A DNA stretch of 64,000 nucleotides from Chryseobacterium camelliae (GTDB lineage Bacteria; Bacteroidota; Bacteroidia; Flavobacteriales; Weeksellaceae). The position numbers were made by a program, and so were the translations under genes. Below, piece by piece: positions 45,122 through 53,827 of this stretch (the first letter of the stretch is position 1; each line of letters begins with the position of its first letter). The DNA is taken from positions 2,604,001 to 2,668,000 of the forward strand of contig NZ_CP022986.1 in NCBI RefSeq assembly GCF_002770595.1, written 5' to 3'. The notes beneath the pieces are model-generated. The model was not told the origin of the DNA. It did not search any database and saw only the letters and a program-made list of their open reading frames with translations.

Positions 45122-45874
45122 TTATGGTTCTACACTAAACCGGTCCCTGTCATCCAGGAACCTGAAATGGCTCCTGAAATCCCTCATTTCCTGGAGGTCC
45201 GGGTCAGCAGAAATAATATTTCCTTCTTTAACGGAGATCTCTTTTCCGTCAGCAAAAAAACAATGTGAACTTTCCCTGTACAATAGATCATTCCCGTCTG
45301 TCCCGATCCTGTTCAGGCCGAAAACAAAGCTCAGGTTTTCGATAGCACGGGCTTTAAGCAGGTGCTCCCATGCCTCTGCCCTTTTTTCAGGCCAGTTGGC
45401 TACATAAATAATCATGTCATAATCATCATTATTCCTGGCAAACACCGGGAATCTGAGGTCATAGCAGACCTGGAGCAAGATCCGGAATTCCTTATACTGG
45501 ACTATGACCCGTTCTTTCCCGGGCGTATAGACCTGATCTTCCCCTGAAAAAGAAAACAGGTGCCTCTTATCGTAAAAATCCGTTTTCCCGTCCGGATGCA
45601 CAAAATACATGCGGTTATAATAGTTCCCGTCCTGTTGCACCGGCGCACTTCCGCAAAAAGCAGCATTTTTTTCTTTGGCCATTCTTCTCAGAAATGATAA
45701 GGACTCTTCATGGCTGTCTGCCACTTCAGCAGCATCCATACAGAATCCTGTGGAGAACATTTCAGGCAGGACGAAAATATCCGCTTCGCGGCCTTCAAGT
45801 GCCTGTTCTATATTCCGGAAATTCGCTTCTTTATTTTTCCAGATGATATCCAGATTGATTCCTGTAATTTTCAT
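45122..45874 (-). CDS. Nitrilase-family amidohydrolase (YafV-like omega-amidase)
   Basis: Carbon-nitrogen hydrolase of 250 residues. The Glu-Lys-Cys triad is visible: VLPEMFSTGF (about 37-46), FYDKRHLFSF and LLQVCYDLRFPVF. The order and short length match YafV/Nit2-type omega-amidases, which hydrolyse 2-oxoglutaramate and 2-oxosuccinamate. An ATG two codons upstream (45880) is equally possible. The gene is divergent from a small beta-barrel gene. Confidence 0.88.
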   Translation of the reverse strand: MKITGINLDIIWKNKEANFRNIEQALEGREADIFVLPEMFSTGFCMDAAEVADSHEESLSFLRRMAKEKNAAFCGSAPVQQDGNYYNRMYFVHPDGKTDFYDKRHLFSFSGEDQVYTPGKERVIVQYKEFRILLQVCYDLRFPVFARNNDDYDMIIYVANWPEKRAEAWEHLLKARAIENLSFVFGLNRIGTDGNDLLYRESSHCFFADGKEISVKEGNIISADPDLQEMRDFRSHFRFLDDRDRFSVEP

Positions 45875-45925
45875 AAGCATCTCTAAAACTTCTATAAAAA
45901 TAGGGTTTTTAAATGATTTCGGTTT

Positions 45926-45933
45926 TATTTTTG
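45926..45933 (+). promoter_or_regulatory. -7 element of the small beta-barrel gene
   Basis: Plus strand TATTTTTG, exact consensus, 50 bases before the ATG at 45976. Confidence 0.5.
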
Positions 45934-45975
45934 CTGCGGATAATTTCCAATACTAACTTTTAACGGATCGAGTAT

Positions 45976-46416
45976 ATGAAGAAATTGGTTTTAATTTTAA
46001 TGGTTGTATTCACGGGAATTACAGCCAGCGCACAGGCATGGACAGGGAAAGGAGATCAGAAAATCCAGCTGGGGCTCAATGCATGGGGCTACGGAACCGG
46101 GGTAACCGGAACATATGATTACGGACTCAACAAACTGATTTCCGTAGGAGCCGGGCTGAATGCTTATTTCGACGGATACAAGGATAATGATAAAGACAAC
46201 CGTGTATTTGTTTTTGGCCGGCTGAACTTCCACCTGCAGGAAGCCCTTGACCTTCCTGAAAAATGGGACATCTATCCGGGAGTTGACCTGGGCGTCCTGG
46301 GAAAAGACTTCGGGATCGGGGCACATATCGGAGCACGGTACTTCTTTAACGACAGGATCGGGGTATTTGCAGAAGTGGGCAATAATGGCAGCCTGGGAGT
46401 ATCCTTTAATTTGTAA
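45976..46416 (+). CDS. Small outer membrane beta-barrel protein
   Basis: 146 residues: signal peptide MKKLVLILMVVFTGITASAQ, then eight short amphipathic strands (KIQLGLNAWGY, ISVGAGLNAYF, NRVFVFGRLNFHL, IGVFAEVGNNG) ending in a terminal strand SLGVSFNL, as expected for BAM substrates. Function unknown. Monocistronic with its own promoter and terminator. Confidence 0.8.
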   Translation: MKKLVLILMVVFTGITASAQAWTGKGDQKIQLGLNAWGYGTGVTGTYDYGLNKLISVGAGLNAYFDGYKDNDKDNRVFVFGRLNFHLQEALDLPEKWDIYPGVDLGVLGKDFGIGAHIGARYFFNDRIGVFAEVGNNGSLGVSFNL

Positions 46417-46436
46417 GCCAGCATGAAATATATGAC

Positions 46437-46464
46437 AAAGCTTCTCATTTAGAGAAGCTTTTTT
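46437..46464 (+). terminator. Terminator of the small beta-barrel gene
   Basis: Stem AAAGCTTCTC / GAGAAGCTTT, ATTTA loop, followed by further T; 21 bases past the stop. Confidence 0.85.
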
Positions 46465-46465
46465 A

Positions 46466-46496
46466 TTTGGCATAGTATTGATAATTGTTACCTTTG
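46466..46496 (+). promoter_or_regulatory. rseP promoter with both elements
   Basis: TTTG (46466-46469), a 19-base spacer, then TACCTTTG (46489-46496). Both Bacteroidota housekeeping elements are present at standard spacing, 24 bases before the rseP ATG. Confidence 0.75.
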
Positions 46497-46519
46497 TCAA
46501 TTAAACCTAAAATTTATTA

Positions 46520-47869
46520 ATGGAATTAGCAATTAAGATTTTCCAGTTCATATTAAGCATTTCAATCTTAGTCATTCTTCACGAGCTCGGGCACTTTATC
46601 CCCGCTAAACTATTCAAAACCAAAGTTGAAAAATTCTATCTGTTCTTTGATCCGTGGTTTTCCGTTATAAAGAAAAAAATCGGCGAAACCGAATACGGGA
46701 TCGGCTGGCTTCCTTTCGGAGGGTATGTAAAAATTGCCGGAATGGTGGATGAAAGCATGGATACGGAACAGCTGAAACAACCTGCTCAGCCATGGGAATT
46801 CAGGGCAAAACCGGCATGGCAGAGGCTGATCATTATGATGGGCGGAGTTACCGTAAACTTTTTCCTGGCGTGGCTGATCTACAGCTGCTTGTCTTTTTTC
46901 AACGGGGAAATGTATACTGACCTTACGAAATTCAAAGAAGGTATCGGGGTTACTGAAGCTGGGCGCAAAATGGGATTCCAGAACGGAGATAAAATCATCA
47001 GTGTTGACGGAAAGCCGGCAGAAAGGCTTGAAAATACTTCTATCAATATCCTTTTCAGCGATGATGTTACTGTTTTAAGAGATGGAAAGGAAGTTACCTT
47101 TAAAGTAAACGAAGACGGCGTGGCAGATGTGATCAAACAAAGGGAAGCCAAACTGTACATTACGCCAAGGTTCCCGATGGTAATTGACTCTCTTGCGAGC
47201 CCTTCAGCGAAAGCATCAGGCCTGGCAAAAGGCGACAAAGTAGTATCCATCAACGGTACTCCGACTTCTTATTTTGATGAGGTTACCACTGTTTTAAACC
47301 AGAATAAAGGCAAAACCGTATCTATTGAAGTGCTGAGAAACGGAACACCTGAAACCTTATCTGCTGCTGTTGACAAAAACGGTAAATTAGGTGTAGGACT
47401 GGATCATAAAAGCATTGCCAATGTGATCACGGATAAAAAATATTCTTTCGGGGAAGCAATTCCGAGAGGACTCACCAGGACTATTGAAGCCCTTACCATG
47501 CAGGTAAAGCAGTTCAAAATTATGTTCAACTCAAAAATCCAGGGTTATAAAAATGTAGGCGGACCTATTGCTATTGTAAAGTCTATGCCGGTAGACAGGG
47601 ATGCCAATGGTGATTTTGCCATCAACTGGGCAGCATTCTGGAGCTTTACAGCGATGTTCTCCATCTGGTTGGCCTTCCTGAACCTTATTCCGATCCCGGG
47701 ACTGGACGGAGGCCACGTTATTTTTACGCTGTATGAAATGATTGTAGGAAAACCGGTGCCGCAGAAAGTGCTTGAGAACGCACAGATGATCGGAGTGGTA
47801 TTCCTTCTTGGGCTGATGCTGTTGATTTTCGGAAGCGATATTTTCAAGATCTTTACCGGGAAATTATAA
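46520..47869 (+). CDS. rseP: Site-2 intramembrane metalloprotease RseP
   Basis: Membrane zinc protease that cuts transmembrane substrates, in other bacteria the anti-sigma factor RseA after a first cleavage. 449 residues, E. coli length. HExxH is HELGH (about 22-26) in the first transmembrane helix; two PDZ domains span about 130-310 (GFQNGDKIISVDG, GLAKGDKVVSING); the second active-site motif is PIPGLDGGHVIF near residue 390. The ECF/anti-sigma pair at 16-17 kb is a possible client. It has its own complete promoter. Confidence 0.95.
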   Translation: MELAIKIFQFILSISILVILHELGHFIPAKLFKTKVEKFYLFFDPWFSVIKKKIGETEYGIGWLPFGGYVKIAGMVDESMDTEQLKQPAQPWEFRAKPAWQRLIIMMGGVTVNFFLAWLIYSCLSFFNGEMYTDLTKFKEGIGVTEAGRKMGFQNGDKIISVDGKPAERLENTSINILFSDDVTVLRDGKEVTFKVNEDGVADVIKQREAKLYITPRFPMVIDSLASPSAKASGLAKGDKVVSINGTPTSYFDEVTTVLNQNKGKTVSIEVLRNGTPETLSAAVDKNGKLGVGLDHKSIANVITDKKYSFGEAIPRGLTRTIEALTMQVKQFKIMFNSKIQGYKNVGGPIAIVKSMPVDRDANGDFAINWAAFWSFTAMFSIWLAFLNLIPIPGLDGGHVIFTLYEMIVGKPVPQKVLENAQMIGVVFLLGLMLLIFGSDIFKIFTGKL

Positions 47870-47892
47870 TTGAAAAAAAATTATTCTAAAAA

Positions 47893-47924
47893 TTTGGCTG
47901 GTATAAATATTCGTCCTATATTTG
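47893..47924 (+). promoter_or_regulatory. Promoter of tRNA-Asn copy 1
   Basis: TTTG (47893-47896), 20-base spacer, TATATTTG (47917-47924). The tRNA starts 25 bases downstream. Confidence 0.75.
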
Positions 47925-47948
47925 CACCACTTAAAAACATAAGGACAT

Positions 47949-48022
47949 TCCTCCTTAGCTCAGTTGGTTAGAGCATCTGACTGTTAATCAGAGGGTCGCT
48001 GGTTCGAGCCCAGCAGGAGGAG
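47949..48022 (+). tRNA. tRNA-Asn (GTT), copy 1
   Basis: 74-base cloverleaf: acceptor TCCTCCT / AGGAGGA with discriminator G, D-loop AGTTGGTTA, anticodon stem TCTGA / TCAGA with loop CTGTTAA (anticodon GTT), T-arm with GGTTCGAGCC. CCA is not encoded. Identical to copy 2. Confidence 0.97.
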
Positions 48023-48025
48023 CAG

Positions 48026-48057
48026 AGAGAGTTACAGCAATGTAGCTCTCTTTTTTT
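48026..48057 (+). terminator. Terminator of tRNA-Asn copy 1
   Basis: Stem GAGAGTTAC / GTAGCTCTC (one U-G pair), AGCAAT loop, then seven T. Confidence 0.8.
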
Positions 48058-48172
48058 GTGATGACCTGATCCGGTTTTGTAAAAAAGATCAGTTTTGTAA
48101 AATTTTAAATCTTTGAAAACGAGAATTTAAGCCTGCAAACATCCGTTTTAGCCCATAAACACGGGATAAAAA

Positions 48173-48204
48173 TTTGCTTGATATAATTATTCGTTTTATA
48201 TTTG
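48173..48204 (+). promoter_or_regulatory. Promoter of tRNA-Asn copy 2
   Basis: TTTG (48173-48176), 20-base spacer, TATATTTG (48197-48204): same architecture as copy 1, with the spacer sequence partly conserved (ATTCGT). Confidence 0.75.
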
Positions 48205-48224
48205 CACTACTTCAACGAGGACAT

Positions 48225-48298
48225 TCCTCCTTAGCTCAGTTGGTTAGAGCATCTGACTGTTAATCAGAGGGTCGCTGGTTCGAGCCCAGCAGGAGGAG
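48225..48298 (+). tRNA. tRNA-Asn (GTT), copy 2
   Basis: Base-for-base identical to the copy at 47949, 276 bases downstream, with its own promoter and a different terminator. The matching run begins a few bases before the tRNA (GGACATTCCTCC in both). Confidence 0.97.
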
Positions 48299-48300
48299 CT

Positions 48301-48330
48301 AAAATCCATCAGAAATTTCTGATGGATTTT
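48301..48330 (+). terminator. Terminator of tRNA-Asn copy 2
   Basis: Perfect palindrome of two 15-base arms (AAAATCCATCAGAAA and its complement) followed by T; it starts 3 bases after the tRNA. The 137 bases from here to the next gene contain only that gene's -7 element. Confidence 0.85.
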
Positions 48331-48442
48331 TTATTGTCCTTTCCCGGGAACTGTATTGTGCAGCCTGTCAACCGCTCTGCACAAGATATCCGACCATCAA
48401 AACAAAGTAAAAAATAAAGCATACACTTAATAAAGGTTTTAT

Positions 48443-48450
48443 TAAATTTG
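48443..48450 (+). promoter_or_regulatory. -7 element of the lipoprotein-apt operon
   Basis: TAAATTTG, exact consensus, 18 bases before the lipoprotein ATG. No -33 TTTG at normal spacing. Confidence 0.5.
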
Positions 48451-48467
48451 CACCAAACCGATAAAAA

Positions 48468-49661
48468 ATGAAAAAGTTATCTTATCTGCTTATGTTCAGC
48501 TTATTGCTTTTTACAGCATGCAAGAAAGATCAGGTGGATGCTACCAATACCAAGACGTTGCAGTCGAGCATTAACGACATGACGTCCAGCCTGCCTACCA
48601 TTAAACAGATCAAATTTAACGAGGCTCTTTATATCCTTAAGACATTCGGCGTGGAAGCAGACGGCGATGTTGCCGAGCTGAAAGCGTTGGGCCAACTGAT
48701 TAACGGGAAAAAAGTTCCTGAAATCCTGGCCATGGCAGATGAAGTAGCACAGAAAAACGGGATTGAATGGGCCAGTAATGCCCCTCCATCCTTAGGAGAA
48801 ATGAACATCTTCGGTGATGAAAAGGCCAAAGAAAGCGATCCAAACGACGTCAGAGCCAATGCGCTCAGCATCATCACCAGACCTATAGGAGATGACGGCA
48901 CGGGCGCCACTTCCCTGCAGATCATTCCGAGGCTGGTAGATAACGCCGGAAATCCTGTTTCTTTCACCGGAGCCGGCCTGGAAACCACTTTGGAAGTTTT
49001 CAGCAACGGCGTAAAGATTTCGACATCGAAAAACCTGATGCAGGACAATAATTTCAAAGGATTCAACCTGAGGTATTCCTCTATTCCTGCTGCAAAAGTA
49101 GTTGACAATAAAATAGACATTACGGTTTCTGTAAAGACCACTGCAAAGACATTCAAAATGTCTAAAATCGGGCTGGATGTAAACCCATCCGCTCTGAAAG
49201 TGCCTGAAGCACCTAAATTGGATTCCACAGCAGTATTGCAGGATCCATCGGCTGTTGATCCTAATAATCCGGGAGCAGCTCCGGGAACCATTACGGATCC
49301 TGCCAACGGTACAACAACGCCTGCTGCTCCAAAACAGCCTTCAGCAGATCCTAAAACCACCGTTAATAAATTCCTGAACAATGTAAGTTCGCAGAATCTG
49401 AAAGCTGCTTTTGACGCATCGAACAATCCGAGCTGGGGCAGCTATGAAACATTCTCCAACCCTAACTCAGGTTTTGGCTCTGTGAAGAATGTAAGCGTTA
49501 AGAATATTTCCACGAGCGGTGCAAATACAAACAGTGCCAGCGTTAATGCAACCTATGATGTAACGGACAAAAACGGAAGAACCACTTCACTCAGAGCGAC
49601 TTTCGGGCTTAAAAATGTTAACGGGGAATGGAAAATCTCCAGCTATAAAATCAATCCATAA
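48468..49661 (+). CDS. Lipoprotein of unknown function
   Basis: 397 residues. Lipoprotein signal peptide MKKLSYLLMFSLLLFTACKK. Residues ~30-125 are helical; a middle part (about 128-245) looks like a beta-sandwich; a proline-rich, low-complexity linker covers about 250-300 (PNNPGAAPGTITDP). The last ~100 residues (TVNKFLNNVSSQNLKAAFDA to WKISSYKINP) resemble an NTF2-like/DUF4878 domain. No enzymatic motif is visible. Its stop overlaps the apt start (TAATG), so the two are co-translated although no functional link is apparent. Confidence 0.8.
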   Translation: MKKLSYLLMFSLLLFTACKKDQVDATNTKTLQSSINDMTSSLPTIKQIKFNEALYILKTFGVEADGDVAELKALGQLINGKKVPEILAMADEVAQKNGIEWASNAPPSLGEMNIFGDEKAKESDPNDVRANALSIITRPIGDDGTGATSLQIIPRLVDNAGNPVSFTGAGLETTLEVFSNGVKISTSKNLMQDNNFKGFNLRYSSIPAAKVVDNKIDITVSVKTTAKTFKMSKIGLDVNPSALKVPEAPKLDSTAVLQDPSAVDPNNPGAAPGTITDPANGTTTPAAPKQPSADPKTTVNKFLNNVSSQNLKAAFDASNNPSWGSYETFSNPNSGFGSVKNVSVKNISTSGANTNSASVNATYDVTDKNGRTTSLRATFGLKNVNGEWKISSYKINP

Positions 49662-50197
49662 TGGCATCACAGGAACTGATCAGAAAACTTGACGAAACCA
49701 TAGAGAATATCCCGGATTTCCCGATTCCGGGGATACAGTTTAAAGATATCTCTCCCGTTTTCCTGAATCCTAAACTGTATGAAGAAGTGATCCTGGACCT
49801 GGTAGCTTTCAGTAAAGGAAAAGTGGATGCCGTATGTGGCATCGAGAGCCGCGGGTACCTTTTCGGAATTGCCATCGCAGTTGCGCTGGACGTCCCGTTC
49901 ATCCTGATCCGGAAAAAAGGAAAGCTTCCTCCGCCTGTCATTTCAGAAGAATACGACTTGGAATACGGAAGTGCAGCCATTGAAACCCGCGAAGGACAGA
50001 TTAAGCCGGGCCAGAGAATCCTGATCCACGATGACCTTCTGGCCACGGGAGGAACTACAGAGGCTGCCGCCAAACTGGTGCAGAAACAGGGCGCCATACC
50101 GGCACAGTTCAGTTTCCTGATCGGGCTGAAAGATTTAAACGGTAAAGAGAAACTGGAAAAGTTCAATGCTGATATTTACCATACGCTTGAATATTAA
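49661..50197 (+). CDS. apt: Adenine phosphoribosyltransferase
   Basis: Purine salvage: adenine plus PRPP to AMP. 178 residues, standard length. N-terminal IPDFPIPGIQFKDISPVF, flexible-loop ESRGYLFG, and the PRPP motif ILIHDDLLATGGTTEAA (about 124-140). Starts in the preceding stop codon. Confidence 0.97.
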   Translation: MASQELIRKLDETIENIPDFPIPGIQFKDISPVFLNPKLYEEVILDLVAFSKGKVDAVCGIESRGYLFGIAIAVALDVPFILIRKKGKLPPPVISEEYDLEYGSAAIETREGQIKPGQRILIHDDLLATGGTTEAAAKLVQKQGAIPAQFSFLIGLKDLNGKEKLEKFNADIYHTLEY

Positions 50198-50290
50198 TAC
50201 GTCAGCATAAGCAAAAAAGAATCAGAAACCCGCTGAGCAGGATAAAAACAAGTCTGTGATGCAGTTTTATCAATAATACGTACAAAGTAT

Positions 50291-50321
50291 TTTGTAAATC
50301 ATTCAGAAACAATTAAATTTG
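50291..50321 (+). promoter_or_regulatory. Promoter of the TPR protein-ribH operon
   Basis: TTTG (50291-50294), 19-base spacer, TAAATTTG (50314-50321), 22 bases before the ATG. Confidence 0.7.
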
Positions 50322-50342
50322 CATTTCAATTTTTAAGAATTT

Positions 50343-51050
50343 ATGGCAAAACTTACAAAGAATGCTCAGCAGGAGCAAGAAGGTAAAGAAACGGTAGAGT
50401 TTTTTAAAGACCTTGATAAAGAAGCTTTGAACACTGAGAGGTTCCTGGAAAGGTATTCAAAACCGCTGAGTATAGTATTCGGAGTTCTGGTATTGGGAGT
50501 TTTAGGATTTTTTGCCTATAAGCAGTTTGTTATTGCCCCCAAAAACACAGAAGCTGTTAAAAGTTTCCTTGCTGCCCAGAAATACCTTGCCGAAGGAAAA
50601 GACAAAGAGGCTTTAGGAGGTAAATCTGCAGCCAATCCTGGTTTCTTAGGAACTTACAATGAATATTCTTCAACAAATATCGGGAAGCTTTCTGCTTACA
50701 ATGCAGGCATCCTTAAATTTAAGGAAGGAAAATTGCAGGAAGCATATGATCTTTTAGATAAGTTTTCTTCCGATAACAAGACGATGACCGCAATGAAGTA
50801 CGGGGCTATGGCAGATGCCAAATCCGGACTTAATAAAAACGACGAAGCATTACAATTGTTGGACAAAGCGGCTTCCGCATCTGATGATCCTTATACCATT
50901 TACTATTTTACCAGAAAAGCAGGTATCGTAGCTTTAGGACTGAAGAAAAAATCAGAAGCTAAAAAGTATTTTTCTGCTATCGATGAAAAATACCAGGATT
51001 ATGACAACGGAATGTCTGATTCTTATATTGAAATGACTAAATACTACTAA
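50343..51050 (+). CDS. Membrane-anchored TPR protein (YfgM-like layout)
   Basis: 235 residues: cytoplasmic N-terminus with an acidic helix (about 1-40), one transmembrane segment LSIVFGVLVLGVLGFFAY (about 43-61), then TPR-type helices in the periplasm (SFLAAQKYLAEGKDKEALGG, NAGILKFKEGKLQEAYDLLD, GLKKKSEAKKYFSAID). The organisation recalls YfgM, a periplasmic chaperone partner of the Sec translocon, but sequence similarity cannot be judged here. It is four bases upstream of ribH. Confidence 0.82.
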   Translation: MAKLTKNAQQEQEGKETVEFFKDLDKEALNTERFLERYSKPLSIVFGVLVLGVLGFFAYKQFVIAPKNTEAVKSFLAAQKYLAEGKDKEALGGKSAANPGFLGTYNEYSSTNIGKLSAYNAGILKFKEGKLQEAYDLLDKFSSDNKTMTAMKYGAMADAKSGLNKNDEALQLLDKAASASDDPYTIYYFTRKAGIVALGLKKKSEAKKYFSAIDEKYQDYDNGMSDSYIEMTKYY

Positions 51051-51054
51051 AATA

Positions 51055-51573
51055 ATGGCAACAGTTAATCTTTCTGATTACAAGCCACTGAATATTACTA
51101 ATGCCGATGAGTTTTCTATCGGCATTGTTTTTTCTGAGTGGAATGATTTTGTAACCTACAACCTTCGTGATGCCGCTTTGGAAATCCTTGAAAAAGAAGG
51201 GGTAAAGCGTGAAAACATCAGGCTTTTTGAAGTCCCGGGTGCTTTTGAGCTGAATTACGCAGCGATGCAGCTGTGCAAAGAGCGGAAGTATGATGCCGTC
51301 ATTGCGATCGGATGTGTGATCCGTGGAGAAACACCTCATTTCGATTATGTATGTTCAGCGGTGGCCCAGGGAATCAAGGACTGTAATATCCTTACGGATA
51401 CCCCTACCATTTTCTGCCTGCTGACGGATGACAATAAGGAACAGTCAATCGCCAGAAGCGGCGGCAACCTTGGAAATAAAGGCGTGGAAGCAGCAGTGAC
51501 CGCTTTAAGGATGATTGATTTTAAAAAGAACCTTTCGGACAAAAAAGGCAATATCGGTTTCGGGCATTCTTAA
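51055..51573 (+). CDS. ribH: 6,7-dimethyl-8-ribityllumazine synthase
   Basis: Penultimate step of riboflavin synthesis. 172 residues. Substrate-binding FEVPGAFELNYAA, the catalytic-loop GCVIRGETPHFDYV with the conserved His, and LTDDNKEQSIARSGG. No FMN riboswitch was seen upstream; expression follows the TPR gene's promoter. Confidence 0.97.
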   Translation: MATVNLSDYKPLNITNADEFSIGIVFSEWNDFVTYNLRDAALEILEKEGVKRENIRLFEVPGAFELNYAAMQLCKERKYDAVIAIGCVIRGETPHFDYVCSAVAQGIKDCNILTDTPTIFCLLTDDNKEQSIARSGGNLGNKGVEAAVTALRMIDFKKNLSDKKGNIGFGHS

Positions 51574-51596
51574 GAAAAGAAGCGAAAAAAATATTT

Positions 51597-51622
51597 AAGG
51601 AGGCAATTGGCCTCCTTTTTTT
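51597..51622 (+). terminator. ribH terminator
   Basis: Stem AAGGAGGC / GCCTCCTT with a short AATTG-type loop, followed by seven T. Confidence 0.85.
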
Positions 51623-51717
51623 GTTACCATATCCTGAAATACAAGTGCTGTTTAAAGACAATTCTTAAAAAAAATTTAAATTATTTAATAATGTATTTAA
51701 AAATTGTTCACATCATT

Positions 51718-51725
51718 TATCTTTG
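51718..51725 (+). promoter_or_regulatory. -7 element of the LTA-synthase-like gene
   Basis: TATCTTTG, exact consensus, 21 bases before the ATG at 51746; it lies inside the longer reading frame starting at 51704 and so excludes that start. Confidence 0.55.
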
Positions 51726-51745
51726 CAGTTCAATACAGATGCTCC

Positions 51746-53827
51746 ATGGACTTAAAAAAGACACAGCCATTCCTATACCTCGGACTATTTTATCTCATCA
51801 TATCCTTTATTACCCGGATCATTTTTTTCTTTCATCCGATTACCTCAGCGGAATTTACCTTTCCTGAAGTCCTGAAAGTCCTGGCGATAGGCATCGCCAA
51901 TGATGTCTTTGTGTTCATCCTGGCAAGTTCTGTACTGGCGCTGTACTTATTGTTTCTATCCGATTCAAAATATAAAAAACCTTACGGTCCCGTAATCCTG
52001 TCCCTGCTGGTCCTTATTTTCCTGTATATTCTGCTGGTCCCGAACAATATTTTCAAGCAGTACGGAGGTTCGGTAACAAAAATAGCCCTGGTTTTCGTCG
52101 GATTGAAAGCTTTTCTGTTTGGCCTGATGTTATTCCTGCCGCAAAAGAGGCTTAAAATAAGGAATATACTGTATTTCATTACTTTATTCCTATACGTCCT
52201 GCTCATCGTTTTCAATGCGGTAAGTGAATATTTCTTTTATAATGAATTCGGTGTACGGTACAATTTCATTGCCGTGGATTACCTGATCTATACGAATGAA
52301 GTGATCGGCAATATCATGGAAAGTTATCCCGTGGTGCCGCTCTTTAGTGCCATATTCATCATTACCCTTGCTATTACCCTGTTGATTTACCGTAAGACCA
52401 GGGGTGAATTACAGAACCTGCCTGATTTCAGACAAAAGATGATCCTGTTAGGTTCTTTTGCTGTATTAGTAGTGATCAGCCTTCTGACGCTGCCGGTGAT
52501 GATGCAGATCAAATCCACCAATGTCTTCGCCGATGAGATCGGTTCCAACGGCATGCCTAAGTTTTACTGGGCATTTACCCATAACGAGCTGGACTATTTC
52601 CAGTTTTATACCCAAATGGATGAACAACAGGCAGAAAAAAACTTCCTGAGCCAGTATGCAGCTCCGTCTCTATCCAGGCCTGTAGGATCTGACCAGCCGG
52701 AAATGAAGAAAAACGTAGTGCTGATTTCGGTAGAAAGCCTGTCCGCAGACTTCCTGGAACATTATGGAAATACACAGAAAATTACGCCTTTCCTGGACAG
52801 CCTTGCAGACCGATCGCTGATGTTCACCAATCTGTATGCCACCGGAAACAGAACGGTAAGAGGGCTGGAAGCACTTACTTTATGCATCCCTCCTACCGCC
52901 GGCGAAAGCATTATTAAAAGGGAGAACAATAAAAACAGGTTTACCACCGGCGGCGTGTTCAAAGCCAAAGGGTATGATGTAAAATTTCTATACGGAGGCT
53001 ACAGCTACTTTGATAATATGGAGGATTTCTTTGCCGGGAACGGCTACGGTATTGTAGACCGCAACAACTTCAAGCCTGAAGAAATCTCTTTTGCCAATGT
53101 CTGGGGAGTAGCTGATGAGGATATGGCTAAAAAAGCAATACAGGTGATGAATGCAGAGGCAAAATCCGGAAAACCGTTTTTCAACCACTGGATGACGGTT
53201 TCCAATCACAGGCCTTTTACATATCCGGATGGCCGGATCGACATCCCGGGAGATGCAAAATCCCGTGAAGGCGGTGTGAAATATACGGATTATTCACTCC
53301 GGAAGTTTTTCGAGATGGCCAAAAAAGAATCCTGGTACAGCAATACCGTATTCATCATTATTGCAGACCACTGTGCTTCCAGTGCAGGCGATACGGAACT
53401 TCCGATGGATAAATACAGGATTCCTGCAATGGTCTTTTCGGAAGGGTTTATCCAGCCCCAGAAATTTGACCGCCTGATGTCCCAGATTGATGTGATGCCT
53501 ACGGTTTTCGGGCTGCTTCATTTCAATTATACATCTAAATTCCTGGGACAGGATGTATTCACCAAAGAATTCCAGCCGAAAGCTTATATCGCCACCTATC
53601 AGGATCTCGGACTGGTAAAGGACAACTACCTCACCATTCTTTCCCCGGTAAAAAAGGTAAAACAATATTCCCTGTCTCCGGAAACAGGCAAAATAGCCCC
53701 TGAATTCAATATTTATTATAAGGAAACCCTGCTGCTGAAAAATCCGGAGCAGAAGCTGGTGAATGATGCCGTATCCGCTTATCAGTCCACGTCATACTGG
53801 GTAAAAACAAATGCCCTTACCCGCTGA
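51746..53827 (+). CDS. LTA synthase-family membrane phosphotransferase/sulfatase
   Basis: 693 residues from ATG 51746. Five N-terminal transmembrane segments occupy about 10-245, then a periplasmic alkaline-phosphatase-fold domain. Metal and catalytic residues follow the LtaS pattern: NVVLISVESLSADFL with Glu, the nucleophile Thr in TGNRTVRGLEA (about 370), and FIIIADHCASS with Asp-His. Gram-negative members transfer phosphoglycerol or phosphoethanolamine to envelope glycans; the acceptor here is unknown. The last 11 bases overlap the convergent ATP-grasp gene. Confidence 0.9.
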   Translation: MDLKKTQPFLYLGLFYLIISFITRIIFFFHPITSAEFTFPEVLKVLAIGIANDVFVFILASSVLALYLLFLSDSKYKKPYGPVILSLLVLIFLYILLVPNNIFKQYGGSVTKIALVFVGLKAFLFGLMLFLPQKRLKIRNILYFITLFLYVLLIVFNAVSEYFFYNEFGVRYNFIAVDYLIYTNEVIGNIMESYPVVPLFSAIFIITLAITLLIYRKTRGELQNLPDFRQKMILLGSFAVLVVISLLTLPVMMQIKSTNVFADEIGSNGMPKFYWAFTHNELDYFQFYTQMDEQQAEKNFLSQYAAPSLSRPVGSDQPEMKKNVVLISVESLSADFLEHYGNTQKITPFLDSLADRSLMFTNLYATGNRTVRGLEALTLCIPPTAGESIIKRENNKNRFTTGGVFKAKGYDVKFLYGGYSYFDNMEDFFAGNGYGIVDRNNFKPEEISFANVWGVADEDMAKKAIQVMNAEAKSGKPFFNHWMTVSNHRPFTYPDGRIDIPGDAKSREGGVKYTDYSLRKFFEMAKKESWYSNTVFIIIADHCASSAGDTELPMDKYRIPAMVFSEGFIQPQKFDRLMSQIDVMPTVFGLLHFNYTSKFLGQDVFTKEFQPKAYIATYQDLGLVKDNYLTILSPVKKVKQYSLSPETGKIAPEFNIYYKETLLLKNPEQKLVNDAVSAYQSTSYWVKTNALTR

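Noticed and set aside
47949-48298. tRNA-Asn pair as an integration (attachment) site
   Set aside because: Both copies are full length with normal promoters and terminators, and no integrase or foreign segment lies between or beside them.
50198-50342. FMN riboswitch ahead of the ribH operon
   Set aside because: The 145-base gap lacks the conserved RFN element blocks, and ribH is second in the operon.
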